From Rhodocyclaceae bacterium (GTDB taxonomy: Bacteria; Pseudomonadota; Gammaproteobacteria; Burkholderiales; Rhodocyclaceae), in the NCBI GenBank assembly GCA_020445785.1, contig JAGRFZ010000046.1, positions 1 through 58,926 on the forward strand: a stretch of DNA of 58,926 bases. Direction: 5' to 3'. The notes under the pieces were generated by a model, which saw only the letters and a list, made by a program, of their open reading frames with translations, did no database searches and had not been told where the DNA came from. Position 1 is the stretch's first letter, and every line of letters starts with the position of its first letter. Positions 40,239 to 50,005 of the stretch are shown here, one piece after another. Made by a program: the position numbers and the translations under genes.

Positions 40239-40758
40239 GGTCGTTTCCCCTTCGCTGCCGTGCCGGTGCGTCGCCGCCGGACACCAGACCACGCAGCGCT
40301 TGTCTGGCGCGGGTCAGTCGGACCATCGCCGCCCCTTCGCTGATTTCCAGCTGCTCCGCGATCTCGGCGCACGAGAAACCGCCCAGCGTCTGCAGCAGAA
40401 ACGGCTCGCGCAGGCTCATCGGCAGGGCGTCGATCAGTTGCCCGATCTCGTATTCTCCCGCCACGCTGCGGTTGTCCGAGATGGCCAGGTCGTCGAGTTC
40501 CTCGTCGCAATAGTCGAGCCGCTTGCGTTCGTACAGCCGGGCATGCTCGTTGCGCAGAATCCTCATCAGCCAGGGCTTGGGATTGCCCGGGTCACGCAGG
40601 CTCTCCCAGGCGCTCCAGGCCCGCGAAAAGGTTTCCTGCACCAGTTCTTCCGCGACGAAACGGTCGCGGCACAGCCACAGCGCGAAGCGAAACAGATCCG
40701 CACTGAAGGCGCGCACGGTGTGTTCGAACGTGCGTTGTTTTCCGATCGAAAGCAGCAA
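40231..40758 (-). CDS. ECF-type RNA polymerase sigma factor
   Basis: A 175-residue sigma-70 family protein with only regions 2 and 4. Region 2 reads DLFRFALWLCRDRFVAEELVQETFSRAW and PWLMRILRN; region 4 reads LPMSLREPFLLQTLGGFSCAEIAEQLEISEGAAMVRLTRARQALR. Start: the open frame runs much further upstream, but a TTG at 40758-40756 has a perfect AGGAGG eight bases before it and gives the right N-terminus. It is co-transcribed with the anti-sigma gene. Target promoters are not known. Confidence 0.9.
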   Translation of the reverse strand: MLLSIGKQRTFEHTVRAFSADLFRFALWLCRDRFVAEELVQETFSRAWSAWESLRDPGNPKPWLMRILRNEHARLYERKRLDYCDEELDDLAISDNRSVAGEYEIGQLIDALPMSLREPFLLQTLGGFSCAEIAEQLEISEGAAMVRLTRARQALRGLVSGGDAPARQRRGNDRG

Positions 40759-40850
40759 TTGCCGGTCCTCCTGTTGCTTCGACCGGCAGTGGCAGGCATT
40801 CCTTACGGGGTTCGCGGTGGCGCGCGGCGGGCGAGTTGCGGTGCAGCCGT

Positions 40851-40856
40851 TACAAT
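40851..40856 (+). promoter_or_regulatory. Possible -10 box for crcB-hrpA
   Basis: TACAAT ends 31 bp before the crcB ATG. The -35 position is not convincing. No fluoride riboswitch is recognisable in the leader. Confidence 0.35.
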
Positions 40857-40887
40857 CATGCGCTGATCGATATTCGAACCTCCGAAG

Positions 40888-41271
40888 ATGAACGCTGCTG
40901 CCTTCCTCGCCGTCGGCCTCGGCGCCGCCTGTGGTGCCTGGATCCGCTGGTGGCTGGGTACCCGCTTCAATCCGGTATTTGCCCATCTGCCGCTGGGCAC
41001 TCTGGCCGCCAACCTGACGGGTGGCTATCTGATCGGCGTGGCGCTCGCCCTGTTCACCGTCCATCACGGTCTACCGCACGAACTGCGGCTGTTCGTGATT
41101 ACCGGATTCCTCGGTGCATTGACGACTTTCTCGACCTTCTCGGCCGAGGTTGTGCAAATGTTCCAGGCGGCCCATTACGGGTGGGCGGTGTTGACCGCAG
41201 GCACGCACCTCGTCGGCTCGCTGACGATGACTGCCTTCGGATTCTGGACCATCGCCCGCCTGCAGTCCTGA
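40888..41271 (+). CDS. crcB: Fluoride ion channel CrcB/Fluc
   Basis: Exports fluoride through a dual-topology dimer. The 127-residue protein has four membrane spans and the family signatures GAACGAWIRWWLG at the start, LPLGTLAANLTGGYLIGV (N in the pore) and GFLGALTTFSTFSAEV (the Phe-box and TTFST track). It is divergent from the sigma factor. The stop overlaps the hrpA start by one base (TGATG). Confidence 0.95.
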   Translation: MNAAAFLAVGLGAACGAWIRWWLGTRFNPVFAHLPLGTLAANLTGGYLIGVALALFTVHHGLPHELRLFVITGFLGALTTFSTFSAEVVQMFQAAHYGWAVLTAGTHLVGSLTMTAFGFWTIARLQS

Positions 41272-44200
41272 TGTCACGAGCCCCGCTTGCGCTGCTCGAT
41301 TCCTGCCTGAGCGTCGACCGGGCCAAGCTCGCCAGGCGCCTGCGCGGATTGAAGCAGCGGGCGGCGACTCTGGCGGAGTTGCCGCCACCGTTGCGTGCGG
41401 ACGTGGAAGCCTCGATGGCGGCCTGCGCCAAGCGTCGGGCGCAATTGCCCGAACCGCTTTTTGCGGAGGAATTGCCGGTCAACCAGCGGCGGGGGGAAAT
41501 CGCCGCTGCCATCCGCGACCATCAGGTCGTGATCGTGTGTGGCGAGACGGGCTCCGGCAAGACCACCCAGTTGCCCAAGATCTGTCTCTCGATCGGTCGC
41601 GGCGCGGCCGGCCTGATCGGCCATACCCAGCCACGGCGCCTGGCCGCGAGGGCGACCGCCGGTCGCATTGCCGAGGAATTGGGCTGCGAACTCGGGCAGG
41701 CGGTCGGCTACAAGATCCGCTTCACCGACCGGCTGTCGCCCGCCAGCCACGTCAAGCTGATGACCGACGGCATCCTGCTTGCCGAGACGCAGGGCGACCC
41801 CTTGCTGTCCGCCTACGACACCCTGATCCTGGACGAAGCCCACGAGCGCAGCCTGAACATCGATTTCTTGCTGGGTTACCTCCGGACGCTGTTGCCGAAG
41901 CGGCCGGATCTCAAGGTGATCGTGACGTCCGCGACCCTCGATGCCGACCGCTTCGCCCGCCATTTCGCCGATCGGGCCGGCCGGAGCGCGCCGGTGCTCG
42001 AAGTCTCGGGTCGGCTCTATCCGATCGAGCTCCGCTATCGGCCACCGGCACTGGCAGCGGTGGAGGAGCGCGGTCGCGGCGCACGGCGCAAGGGTGAGGA
42101 TCTGTTTGATGCGGTGGTGGACGCGGTGGACGAGGCGCAGCGCTGCGGCCCCGGTGACGTCCTGGTCTTCCTGCCGGGGGAGCGCGAGATCCGTGACGCG
42201 GCCGAGGCCCTGCGCAAGTCGCAACATGCGTCCGGCACCGAGATCCTGCCCCTGTTCGCCCGCCAGTCCGCCAAGGAGCAGGCCCGCGTCTTCGCGCCGA
42301 GCCGCGGCCGGCGCGTGGTGCTGGCCACCAACGTCGCCGAGACCTCGCTGACCGTGCCGGGCATTCGCTACGTGGTGGACACAGGTCTGGCCCGGGTCAA
42401 GCGTTATTCGCATCGCAACAAGGTCGAACAGTTGCAGGTCGAGAAGATCGCCCGCTCGGCGGCCAGCCAGCGCGCCGGGCGCTGCGGTCGGGTGGCCGAC
42501 GGCGTCTGCCTGCGGCTCTACGCGGAGGAGGATTTCGAGGATCGGCCGGCCCACGCCGACCCCGAACTGCTGCGGTCCTCGCTGGCGGGCGTGATCCTGC
42601 GCATGAAATCGCTGCGTCTCGGTGAAGTCGCCGATTTCCCGTTCATCGACCGGCCGGCGGACAAGATGGTGAGCGACGGCTTCAACCTGCTGTCGGAGCT
42701 GGGTGCGGTCGATGACGACCCGTCGCGCTCGCTGACCACGATCGGCCGCGAACTCGCGCGATTGCCGCTCGACCCGAAGATCGGCCGCATGATCCTGGCC
42801 GCACGTGACTTCGGCTGTCTCGCCGAGGTGCTGGTCATCGCTGCCGCGCTGTCCGTCCAGGATTCCCGCGATCGGCCCCAGGAAGCGAGTGCGGCGGCGG
42901 ATCAGGCCCACGCCCGGTTTCGCGGCGGCGAACAGGACAGACGTTCGGAGTTCCTCTGGTACCTGCATGCCTGGAAGGCCTGGGGCGAGGTCCAGCGTCA
43001 CCAGACCGGCGCCAAGCAAAAGGCCTGGTGCCGGCAGCACTTCCTGTCGTGGCTGCGTCTGCGGGAATGGCGAGACGTGCACAACCAACTCCATGTCCTG
43101 TGCGCGGAGCACGGCTGGAAGGAAAACCGCCAGCCGGCGACCTACGAGCAGATCCACAAGGCCCTGCTGAGCGGCCTGCTGGGCAACGTCGGCTGCCGCA
43201 TCGAGGATGCCTCCGGGCCTCAGGCGGGCGCGTATCTCGGTGCGCGCGGGATCAAGTTCTGGCCGCATCCGGGCTCGAGCGTGGCACGCAAGGCAGGCAA
43301 ATGGATCCTGGCGGCGGAACTGGTGGAGACGTCGCGGCTGTTCGGTCGCTGCCTGGCACGAATCGAGCCGGAATGGCTCGAGGACGTCGGCGCGCATCTC
43401 GTCCGGCGGCACGTATTCGACCCCCATTGGGAAAAGTCGCAAGGGGCGACTCGCGCGTGGGAGCGCGGCACCATCCACGGTCTGGTGTTGTATCCGCGGC
43501 GGCCTGTCGGCTATGACCAGGTTGATCCGGCACTGTGTCGGGAACTGTTGATCCGCGACGGCCTGATCGGCGGTCAGATCCCCGGGGCGGTAGCGAAGGG
43601 CATGCCGTTTCTGCGCCACAATCGCAGGATGGTGGCCGAAGTCGAGCGGCTCGAGCACAAGGCGCGGCGGCCCGACGTGCTGGTGGACGAGGCGCTGATC
43701 TTCGCCTTCTACGATGCCAAGCTGTCACCGTCGGTGACCGACCTGCGCGGCTTCGAAGCCTGGCGCCGGGAGGCGGAACGGAGTGAGCGCACGCTGCTTC
43801 ACCTGTCGCGCGACCAATTGATGCGCCACGAAGCCGAGGGCATCACCACGGATCGGTTCCCGGCCCACATGGCGGTGCTCGGTCAGGCGCTGAAGCTCGT
43901 CTACCACCACGCGCCGGGCGAGCCCGATGACGGTGTGACCATGACCGTGCCGCTGGAAATGCTCAACCAAGTGCCGGCCGCACGCTGCGAGTGGCTGGTG
44001 CCGGGCCTGCTCGAGGAAAAGGTGACGGCGCTGCTGCGCACCGTGCCGCAGAAGCATCGCCACCGCTTGCAGCCGATCGCAGCCAGTACGGGCGCATTCA
44101 TCGCCCGCCTGGAGGTGGGCGAGGTGGCGGTCGACGAGCCGCTGTGCCGGGCCCTGCAGCAGTTCGTCGAAGCCCGCGTCGGCCTCGCGCTGCCGATCGA

Positions 44201-45299
44201 GAGCTTCCGCCCGGAGAACCTGAAGCCCCACTGCTTCATGAACTTCCGGGTGGTGGACGCCCATGGGCGGATTCTCGGTCAATCGCGCAATCTGTCTGAA
44301 TTGCGTGCCCGATTCCACGGCAGCATCGCCGCCGCGTTCCGCGATGCCAAGATCGATCCCGGTTCACTGCCGACGGCGGTCGATGGTCCGCCGTCGGCAG
44401 CGCCGTCGACGCAGGGGGCAAATCGCGAAGCCAAGGCGAATGCGTCGCTCTGCGGACTCAAGGCATGGACGTTCGGCGATCTGCCCGAACTCCTGGAAGT
44501 GCGGGTCGGGAACCGCGAGGTGATCGGATTCCCAGCCCTGCACGACGATCAGGATTCGGTCAGCCTGCGCCCCTGTGACACGCCGGAAGAGGCCGCAAGA
44601 ATCCATCGCCAGGGCCTGGTCCGGCTGTTCGCCCTGACCCTGAAAGATCAGGTCCGTGCGGTCGAACGCCTGCCCGGAATCCGCGAGCTGGGGCTGAAGT
44701 TCATGGCCTTCGGCTCCGAGGCCGAGCTGAAGTCCCAACTGGTCTCGGCGGCGATCACCCGTGCCTGCCTCGGCGAGACGCTGCCCCAGTCCGAAGCCGA
44801 ATTCGCGGCACGCTGCGGCGAGGCCAAGCCGCGCCTGAGTCTGATCGCCCAGGAATTCATGCGCCTGCTGGGGCAGGTGCTCGACCTGCACGCTACGCTG
44901 CGCAAGCGCCTGGCCCAATTGAAGGCTTTCCCCGAGGTCGCCGAGGACGTGCAGGCACAACTCGACGGCCTCTTGCCGAAGCGCTTTCTGCTCGACCAGC
45001 CGTGGCACCGACTCAGTCACTTTCCGCGCTATCTGAAGGCGGCGTCGGCCCGCATCGACAAGCTTCGCAACAACCCGCAGCGGGACGCCGAGTCGATGGC
45101 CGCGTGGCGACGGCTGGCTCAGCCCTGGCAACGCGAGATCCTCGACAAGCGGCGGGCGGGTGTCACGGATCCGGCGCTCGAGGAATTCCGTTGGCTGCTC
45201 GAGGAGTTGCGGGTCGGCCTGTTCGCGCAGGAGTTGAAGACACCGATGCCGGTCAGCGTCAAACGCCTATCGCGGATATGGGAGAGTCGGCCGCGTTGA
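41271..45299 (+). CDS. hrpA: ATP-dependent RNA helicase HrpA
   Basis: A DEAH-box helicase of 1342 residues involved in RNA and ribosome metabolism. Motif I is GETGSGKT (91-98), motif II DEAH (188-191), motif III SAT, motif VI QRAGRCGRV, followed by the winged-helix, ratchet and OB region and the long C-terminal DUF3418 domain that marks HrpA. The open frame extends upstream to 40836 but that part is the shadow of crcB; the ATG at 41271 is coupled to the crcB stop. A roughly 200-bp gap follows. Confidence 0.96.
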   Translation: MSRAPLALLDSCLSVDRAKLARRLRGLKQRAATLAELPPPLRADVEASMAACAKRRAQLPEPLFAEELPVNQRRGEIAAAIRDHQVVIVCGETGSGKTTQLPKICLSIGRGAAGLIGHTQPRRLAARATAGRIAEELGCELGQAVGYKIRFTDRLSPASHVKLMTDGILLAETQGDPLLSAYDTLILDEAHERSLNIDFLLGYLRTLLPKRPDLKVIVTSATLDADRFARHFADRAGRSAPVLEVSGRLYPIELRYRPPALAAVEERGRGARRKGEDLFDAVVDAVDEAQRCGPGDVLVFLPGEREIRDAAEALRKSQHASGTEILPLFARQSAKEQARVFAPSRGRRVVLATNVAETSLTVPGIRYVVDTGLARVKRYSHRNKVEQLQVEKIARSAASQRAGRCGRVADGVCLRLYAEEDFEDRPAHADPELLRSSLAGVILRMKSLRLGEVADFPFIDRPADKMVSDGFNLLSELGAVDDDPSRSLTTIGRELARLPLDPKIGRMILAARDFGCLAEVLVIAAALSVQDSRDRPQEASAAADQAHARFRGGEQDRRSEFLWYLHAWKAWGEVQRHQTGAKQKAWCRQHFLSWLRLREWRDVHNQLHVLCAEHGWKENRQPATYEQIHKALLSGLLGNVGCRIEDASGPQAGAYLGARGIKFWPHPGSSVARKAGKWILAAELVETSRLFGRCLARIEPEWLEDVGAHLVRRHVFDPHWEKSQGATRAWERGTIHGLVLYPRRPVGYDQVDPALCRELLIRDGLIGGQIPGAVAKGMPFLRHNRRMVAEVERLEHKARRPDVLVDEALIFAFYDAKLSPSVTDLRGFEAWRREAERSERTLLHLSRDQLMRHEAEGITTDRFPAHMAVLGQALKLVYHHAPGEPDDGVTMTVPLEMLNQVPAARCEWLVPGLLEEKVTALLRTVPQKHRHRLQPIAASTGAFIARLEVGEVAVDEPLCRALQQFVEARVGLALPIESFRPENLKPHCFMNFRVVDAHGRILGQSRNLSELRARFHGSIAAAFRDAKIDPGSLPTAVDGPPSAAPSTQGANREAKANASLCGLKAWTFGDLPELLEVRVGNREVIGFPALHDDQDSVSLRPCDTPEEAARIHRQGLVRLFALTLKDQVRAVERLPGIRELGLKFMAFGSEAELKSQLVSAAITRACLGETLPQSEAEFAARCGEAKPRLSLIAQEFMRLLGQVLDLHATLRKRLAQLKAFPEVAEDVQAQLDGLLPKRFLLDQPWHRLSHFPRYLKAASARIDKLRNNPQRDAESMAAWRRLAQPWQREILDKRRAGVTDPALEEFRWLLEELRVGLFAQELKTPMPVSVKRLSRIWESRPR

Positions 45300-45444
45300 C
45301 GCCGCCGCATTGTGGGTGCGGTGGGTGGCTCCGGCCGTTCTCCTGCACGGGCAGGAGCCATTCGCCGGAGCGTGGGGCCGGGCATTCCGGACGGCGCTGC
45401 GGGGCGCAACTCGGGGCGATGGCAAGAGCCCGACCGCGTTATGA

Positions 45445-45453
45445 TGTGATAAT
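45445..45453 (+). promoter_or_regulatory. Possible extended -10 promoter for the 45508 kinase
   Basis: TGTGATAAT is an extended -10 (TG-N-GATAAT) about 55 nt upstream of the kinase ATG. No -35 box is seen at the usual spacing, which extended -10 promoters can tolerate. The 208-bp gap after hrpA holds no ORF. Confidence 0.35.
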
Positions 45454-45507
45454 TTTCCAGTTTGGCGACTGCATTGGCGAAATTCTCGCTGCGCATCCAC
45501 GTTTCCG

Positions 45508-48153
45508 ATGACGATCACGGCAAGCGACGTGTCCGGGCAGGATCCACCGGTCCGGTCGGGTAGCGCCGACGCACCGGGAATGCTGCTGCCACACAAGGCG
45601 ATGATCTTCGTCGCCGCCGGCGTGTGCGTGTCGGTCCTGCTTGCGATCTTCGGCTACGACTATTACCTGACCCGGGGGCAACAGTTGGACGGTGGCCGTC
45701 GTCAGGCGGAAAACTACGGCCACATCTTCGCCGAGCATGCCGCGCGCAGCTTTTACGCGGTCGATGCGATCGCCAACGAGATGCGACTGGCCATCCAACG
45801 GGCCGGCGATTGGCGAACTTGGCCGGAGGCGCGGGGCCACGACCTGCTGTCCCGGCGCAAGACCGGCGCACTGCCGCAACTGCGCGATTTCGTCGTCTTC
45901 GACGACGGCGGCGCGCAACGCTTCCACTCCTCGATGTATCCGGCACCGACGTTGAACGTCGCATCGCGCCCGTATTTCCAGGCCTTGTCCGGCGGCATGC
46001 AGCGCATGCGCTGGGGCCCGTTCATCGGCGGCAACAGCGGTCATCTCACGTACGCCTTGACGCTGCGGATCAACCATCCGGACGGCACCTTCGCTGGCGT
46101 CATGTTCTCTGCCATAGAGCCGCGCTATTTCGACACGCTGTGCGACAAGGTGCAGCTCGCCGACGACTTCGAGATCGCCCTGGCCAACGACGAAGGCAAG
46201 ATCATCGCCGCCTGTAACCTGGCGCAGGAGGGAAGCGCGGCGCGCGTGCGCTACGTCGGCGAGTCGCTGGCCGGTGGGCGCTTCGATGCGAACTGGCAGG
46301 CGCGTGGCTGGCAGCACCGCGAAGGCTACTTCTTCGAACGCTTGCCGGTTCCGGGCTTCCCCGAACTGGCCGTGTTCTCCGCGGTGTCCGAACGGTCGCT
46401 GCTGACCGATTGGGAGGAGCGCCAGCAGCGCCTGACCATGATGATGGTCGCCTCGGTGGTCGTCATCCTGTGCTGCTTCTACTTCGTGTTCATCCAGTAC
46501 TCTCGGATCGAGGCCGTATCGCGCGAGCATCGCGAAACGCTCGAATCACGGGTCAGGCGCGCGACGTCGGCGCTGCAACAGAAAATTCGCGAGGCAGAGG
46601 CGGCCAACCAGGCCAAGACGGCTTTCCTCGCCAACATGAGCCATGAGATCCGCACGCCGATGAACAGTGTCCTGGGCATGGCCCACCTGGCGTTGAATAC
46701 GCCCCTGTCGCCAGCTCAGCGGGACTACCTCGAGAAGATCCGGATCTCGGGCGAGCATCTGCTCGGCATCATCGACGACATCCTGGATTTTTCCAAGATC
46801 GAGGCCGGCAAGCTGACGCTGGAGCAAACACCCTTCTCGATCAAGGAGCTCACCGACGGGCTGATGATCATGCTTGCGCCGCGCGCCGAGGCGAAGGGGC
46901 TTCGGTTCGAAGTGGACGTCGCCGAAAACGTGCCTCGTCGATTGCGCGGAGATCTGCTGCGGGTCAGCCAAGTGCTGCTGAACTACGCCAACAATGCCGT
47001 CAAGTTTACCGACCGTGGCACCGTCACGGTGTGCATTCTGCCGCTCTCCCGGAGGGGCAATCAGGTGCAGCTGAGGTTCGAGGTCATCGACACCGGCATC
47101 GGCATGCAGCGCGGCGACATTGCGCGCCTGTTCCAGCCCTTCCACCAGGCCGACACGTCGACCACGAGGCGATTCGGCGGCACCGGCCTCGGTCTGGCGA
47201 TCAGTAAGCAACTGGTCGAGTTGATGGATGGCGAGGTCGGCGTGGACAGCGTGCCCGGAAGCGGTTCGACCTTCTGGTTCAGTTGCTGGATGGAGGAGGA
47301 CATGAGCGGCGGCGGGCCGCCGGAGGTCGGCGCGAAGGTGGGCGATGTGGCGTCGACGTCACTGCGCGGCCGGCGCGTCCTGTTGGCCGAGGACAACGAA
47401 TTCAATCAGCAGGTGGCAGCCGAGATGCTCGAGCAGGCGGGCGTCGTCGTCTTTCTGGCGCGCAATGGTCGGGAAGCGCTCGAACTGTTGCAGCGAGAGA
47501 CGATGGACTGTGTGCTGATGGACGTGCAGATGCCCCAGATGGATGGCTACGAGGCGACTCGCGCGATCCGTGCGATCGGGCGGCTCGAAGGCCTGTGCGT
47601 GATCGCGATGACGGCGAATGCCAGCAATGAGGATCGGCAGGCCTGCCTGGACGCCGGGATGGACGATTTCCTGACCAAGCCGATCCGCCCCGAGCAACTC
47701 TATCGGATGCTCGGACGCTGGATCGGAATGACCGTAGGAACCCATGACCCTGCCACGCAAAGCGTCGAATTCGGGCGTAAGCCCGACACTGGCGACGGCG
47801 AGGTCGATCCGCGGGCATTCGAGCGCCTCGGCCAGGGCGATCCGCAAAAGACCAAGCGATTCGCCGACGCGTTCTTGAAGAGCGTCGGCGAGGCAATCGA
47901 GGAATGCGACCGGGGATTGGCAGAGGCGGACCTGGGCCTGTTGCGGGAGGTCGGCCACCGGATCAAGTCCACCGCGCGCTGGGTCGAGGCCGAGTCGCTC
48001 GCGCAAAGCTGCGAGGCGCTCGAGCGGTCCTGTGCGAGCGGGGCCCGTCCCGAGTCGCTGGAACGGGCCGCGGCGTTGCGGGAACGGCTGCTGCGGGCCG
48101 CGGATCGAATCCGGGCGAAGTTGCCGGCTGCAGACACCGTCGGCCGTAGCTGA
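45508..48153 (+). CDS. Hybrid histidine kinase with Cache-type sensor, receiver and HPt
   Basis: A second large membrane sensor, 881 residues: span about 30-50; a periplasmic region of about 250 residues with the PDC/Cache pattern ([12 protein letters not shown] and a following WGPFIGG); span about 312-332; HisKA with H379 ([14 protein letters not shown]); HATPase ([15 protein letters not shown]); receiver with D672 ([11 protein letters not shown]) and TKPI; and HPt H817 in [13 protein letters not shown]. All phosphotransfer residues are present. There is no response regulator gene beside it, so its output partner is elsewhere. The ligand is unknown. Confidence 0.92.
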   Translation: MTITASDVSGQDPPVRSGSADAPGMLLPHKAMIFVAAGVCVSVLLAIFGYDYYLTRGQQLDGGRRQAENYGHIFAEHAARSFYAVDAIANEMRLAIQRAGDWRTWPEARGHDLLSRRKTGALPQLRDFVVFDDGGAQRFHSSMYPAPTLNVASRPYFQALSGGMQRMRWGPFIGGNSGHLTYALTLRINHPDGTFAGVMFSAIEPRYFDTLCDKVQLADDFEIALANDEGKIIAACNLAQEGSAARVRYVGESLAGGRFDANWQARGWQHREGYFFERLPVPGFPELAVFSAVSERSLLTDWEERQQRLTMMMVASVVVILCCFYFVFIQYSRIEAVSREHRETLESRVRRATSALQQKIREAEAANQAKTAFLANMSHEIRTPMNSVLGMAHLALNTPLSPAQRDYLEKIRISGEHLLGIIDDILDFSKIEAGKLTLEQTPFSIKELTDGLMIMLAPRAEAKGLRFEVDVAENVPRRLRGDLLRVSQVLLNYANNAVKFTDRGTVTVCILPLSRRGNQVQLRFEVIDTGIGMQRGDIARLFQPFHQADTSTTRRFGGTGLGLAISKQLVELMDGEVGVDSVPGSGSTFWFSCWMEEDMSGGGPPEVGAKVGDVASTSLRGRRVLLAEDNEFNQQVAAEMLEQAGVVVFLARNGREALELLQRETMDCVLMDVQMPQMDGYEATRAIRAIGRLEGLCVIAMTANASNEDRQACLDAGMDDFLTKPIRPEQLYRMLGRWIGMTVGTHDPATQSVEFGRKPDTGDGEVDPRAFERLGQGDPQKTKRFADAFLKSVGEAIEECDRGLAEADLGLLREVGHRIKSTARWVEAESLAQSCEALERSCASGARPESLERAAALRERLLRAADRIRAKLPAADTVGRS

Positions 48154-48159
48154 GTGTGC

Positions 48160-48174
48160 GACCGGTATCCGGTC
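48160..48174. terminator. Short hairpin between convergent genes
   Basis: GACCGG-TAT-CCGGTC followed by AGCTTT on the plus strand, directly after the kinase stop and touching the pxpA stop. The stem is only 6 bp and there is no true U run, so it is a weak candidate. Confidence 0.3.
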
Positions 48175-48943
48175 AGCTTTCGACCAAGGCGCGCAGACCG
48201 ACCAGCCGGTGACCCCGATCGATCAGCCGCCGGCGCAACTGGGCCGCGGTGGCGACTGCCGACGCCCCGTCGCCATGGACGCAGACGCTGTGGATCGGGC
48301 TCGGGATGCGCTGACCGTCGTGGCTGACCAGGCCGCCGGCGTCGAGCATCGATTCGACATGGCGGATGCAGTCCTCCGGGTCGTGGATGACGGCGCCGTG
48401 TTCGCTGCGGGGCTGCAGGCGTCCGTTGCCGAGGTAGCGCCGGTCGGCGAACACCTCGAGGGCCACCGGCAATCCCTCGTCGCGGCCGGCGTCGGCCAGC
48501 AGCGAGGTGGCCGGCGCCAGCAGGATGAGCGCCGGGTCCACCGCGCGGATCGCACGTGCAACGGCGGTGGCCAGGGCGATGTCGGCACAGGCCTGGTTGC
48601 TGAGGGCGCCGTGGGGCTTGACGTGGGTCAGGGTGCCGCCCTCGGCCGCAGCAAATGCGGACAGGGCGCCGAGCTGGTAGATCACCAATGCTTCGACTTC
48701 GTGCAACTCGAAGCGCATGGTGCGTCGCCCGAAGCCCTGCAGATCCGGGTAGGCGGGGTGGGCGCCGGTTTCGACACCTGCCGCCAGCGCCTGGCGCAAC
48801 GTGTCGCGCATGACGCCGGGATCGCCGGCATGGAAGCCGCACGCGATGCTCGCCGAGTCGATCAGCGGCAGCAGCGCTTCGTCGTCGCCCATCTGCCAGG
48901 GACCGAAGGATTCGCCGAGATCGGCATTGAGATTGATCATCAT
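48173..48943 (-). CDS. pxpA: 5-oxoprolinase subunit A (LamB/YcsF family)
   Basis: With PxpB and PxpC forms the bacterial ATP-dependent 5-oxoprolinase that opens pyroglutamate to glutamate. The 256-residue protein has the family start INLNADLGESFGPW, SASIACGFHAGDP, the ETGAHPAYPDLQGFGRR block and LTHVKPHGAL, with EVFADRRY later. The chosen start is the ATG at 48943, sharing one base with the pxpC stop and lying 6 nt after GGAG; a GTG at 48946 or an ATG at 48940 is possible. Last gene of a pxpB-pxpC-pxpA unit. Confidence 0.95.
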   Translation of the reverse strand: MMINLNADLGESFGPWQMGDDEALLPLIDSASIACGFHAGDPGVMRDTLRQALAAGVETGAHPAYPDLQGFGRRTMRFELHEVEALVIYQLGALSAFAAAEGGTLTHVKPHGALSNQACADIALATAVARAIRAVDPALILLAPATSLLADAGRDEGLPVALEVFADRRYLGNGRLQPRSEHGAVIHDPEDCIRHVESMLDAGGLVSHDGQRIPSPIHSVCVHGDGASAVATAAQLRRRLIDRGHRLVGLRALVES

Positions 48944-49995
48944 CACGAACTCCAGGTACGGGGGTCGAGGGCATTGACGGCGTTACCGGCCAGATTGGCG
49001 CGGTAGAGGACGGCGGCGTCGGGTAGGGGCGCGCCGCTGCAGGCGATGACCGTGTCCAGCAGTGCGTGCAGGCGGCTGGCATTCGCGCGGGCGATGGATT
49101 GGGCCGTGCGCACGTCCACCCAGGAGAATCGTACCGCGCTGCCGGGCCTCAGGGTGGCGATCCGCGGCAGGTCGGCAGTGATTACCGTGGCAATCTTGGG
49201 ATAGCCGCCGGCGGTCTGTCCGTCGGCCAGCAGGACGATGGGCTGCCCGTTTCCGGGTACCTGAATGCTGCCGGGTACGGTGGCGTCCGAGACGATCTCG
49301 CGGCAGCGCGCATCGCGATGCGCCAGCGGCGGGCCGTTGAGGCGCATGCCCATCCGATCCGCCTCGATGGCGACCCGATATTCCGCTGAGCCCAGCTCGG
49401 TCAAGGCGCTCGGCGCAAAGTGATCGTCCTGAGGACCGGCGACGAGGCGGATGGGTCCGTCCGCGGCAGTGGGCGGAACCTGTGCCATGCGGTACTCCGA
49501 CCGGCCTCGGTCTGCGGGCGTCGCCGGAATCAGGTCACCGGTCGAGAGATTGCGGCCGTCGAGGCCGCCGAGTCCGGCGCGCACATAGGTTGCGGCGCTG
49601 CCGAGCTGGCGTGCAATGCGGATGCCGGCGACCGCGACGGTGGCGCAGCGCCGCTCACCGATGGCGCCCAGCACACGCAATTCCTCGCCTTCCGCCAGCA
49701 AGTGGCTGCGCCATGTCTCGAGCACCTCGGCGCCCTCCGAATGTCGGCGCTCGGCCACGAGTCCGCCCACCAGGGCGATGCGGATGTCGCCGCCTTCGGC
49801 CCGCAGGCACAGCCCGCCGTCGAAGGTCTCCAGCACCGGCGCATCGAGACGATTGCCGACCAGCCGATTGGCGACCTGCATCGCCTCCGGATCGAGCACG
49901 CCGGATGCCGGCACGCCGAGGTGGCGCCAGCCGTGGCGGCCGAGATCCTGCAGCGAGGACAACGCGCCCGCCGAGACCACCCGAAGGCCGCTCAC
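48943..49995 (-). CDS. pxpC: 5-oxoprolinase subunit C (biotin-dependent carboxyltransferase-like)
   Basis: A 350-residue protein of the AHS2/KipA family, known as the second allophanate-hydrolase-like half of 5-oxoprolinase. The body has SLQDLGRHGWRHLGVPASGVLDPEAM at the start, then GPQDDHF in the middle and RMGMRLNGPPL, SDATVPGSIQVPGNGQPIVLLADGQTAGGYPKIATV near the C-terminus. The start is a GTG at 49995 with GAGG upstream, 10 nt after pxpB; the longer frame up to 50055 overlaps pxpB and looks wrong. Confidence 0.93.
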   Translation of the reverse strand: MSGLRVVSAGALSSLQDLGRHGWRHLGVPASGVLDPEAMQVANRLVGNRLDAPVLETFDGGLCLRAEGGDIRIALVGGLVAERRHSEGAEVLETWRSHLLAEGEELRVLGAIGERRCATVAVAGIRIARQLGSAATYVRAGLGGLDGRNLSTGDLIPATPADRGRSEYRMAQVPPTAADGPIRLVAGPQDDHFAPSALTELGSAEYRVAIEADRMGMRLNGPPLAHRDARCREIVSDATVPGSIQVPGNGQPIVLLADGQTAGGYPKIATVITADLPRIATLRPGSAVRFSWVDVRTAQSIARANASRLHALLDTVIACSGAPLPDAAVLYRANLAGNAVNALDPRTWSS

Positions 49996-50005
49996 CGGAA
50001 CAGCC

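Noticed and set aside
40759-40887. Fluoride riboswitch before crcB
   Set aside because: The leader is short and I see none of the conserved riboswitch core.
41274-43658. 794-codon open frame on the minus strand under hrpA
   Set aside because: It is antisense to well-conserved helicase motifs and has no recognisable domain.
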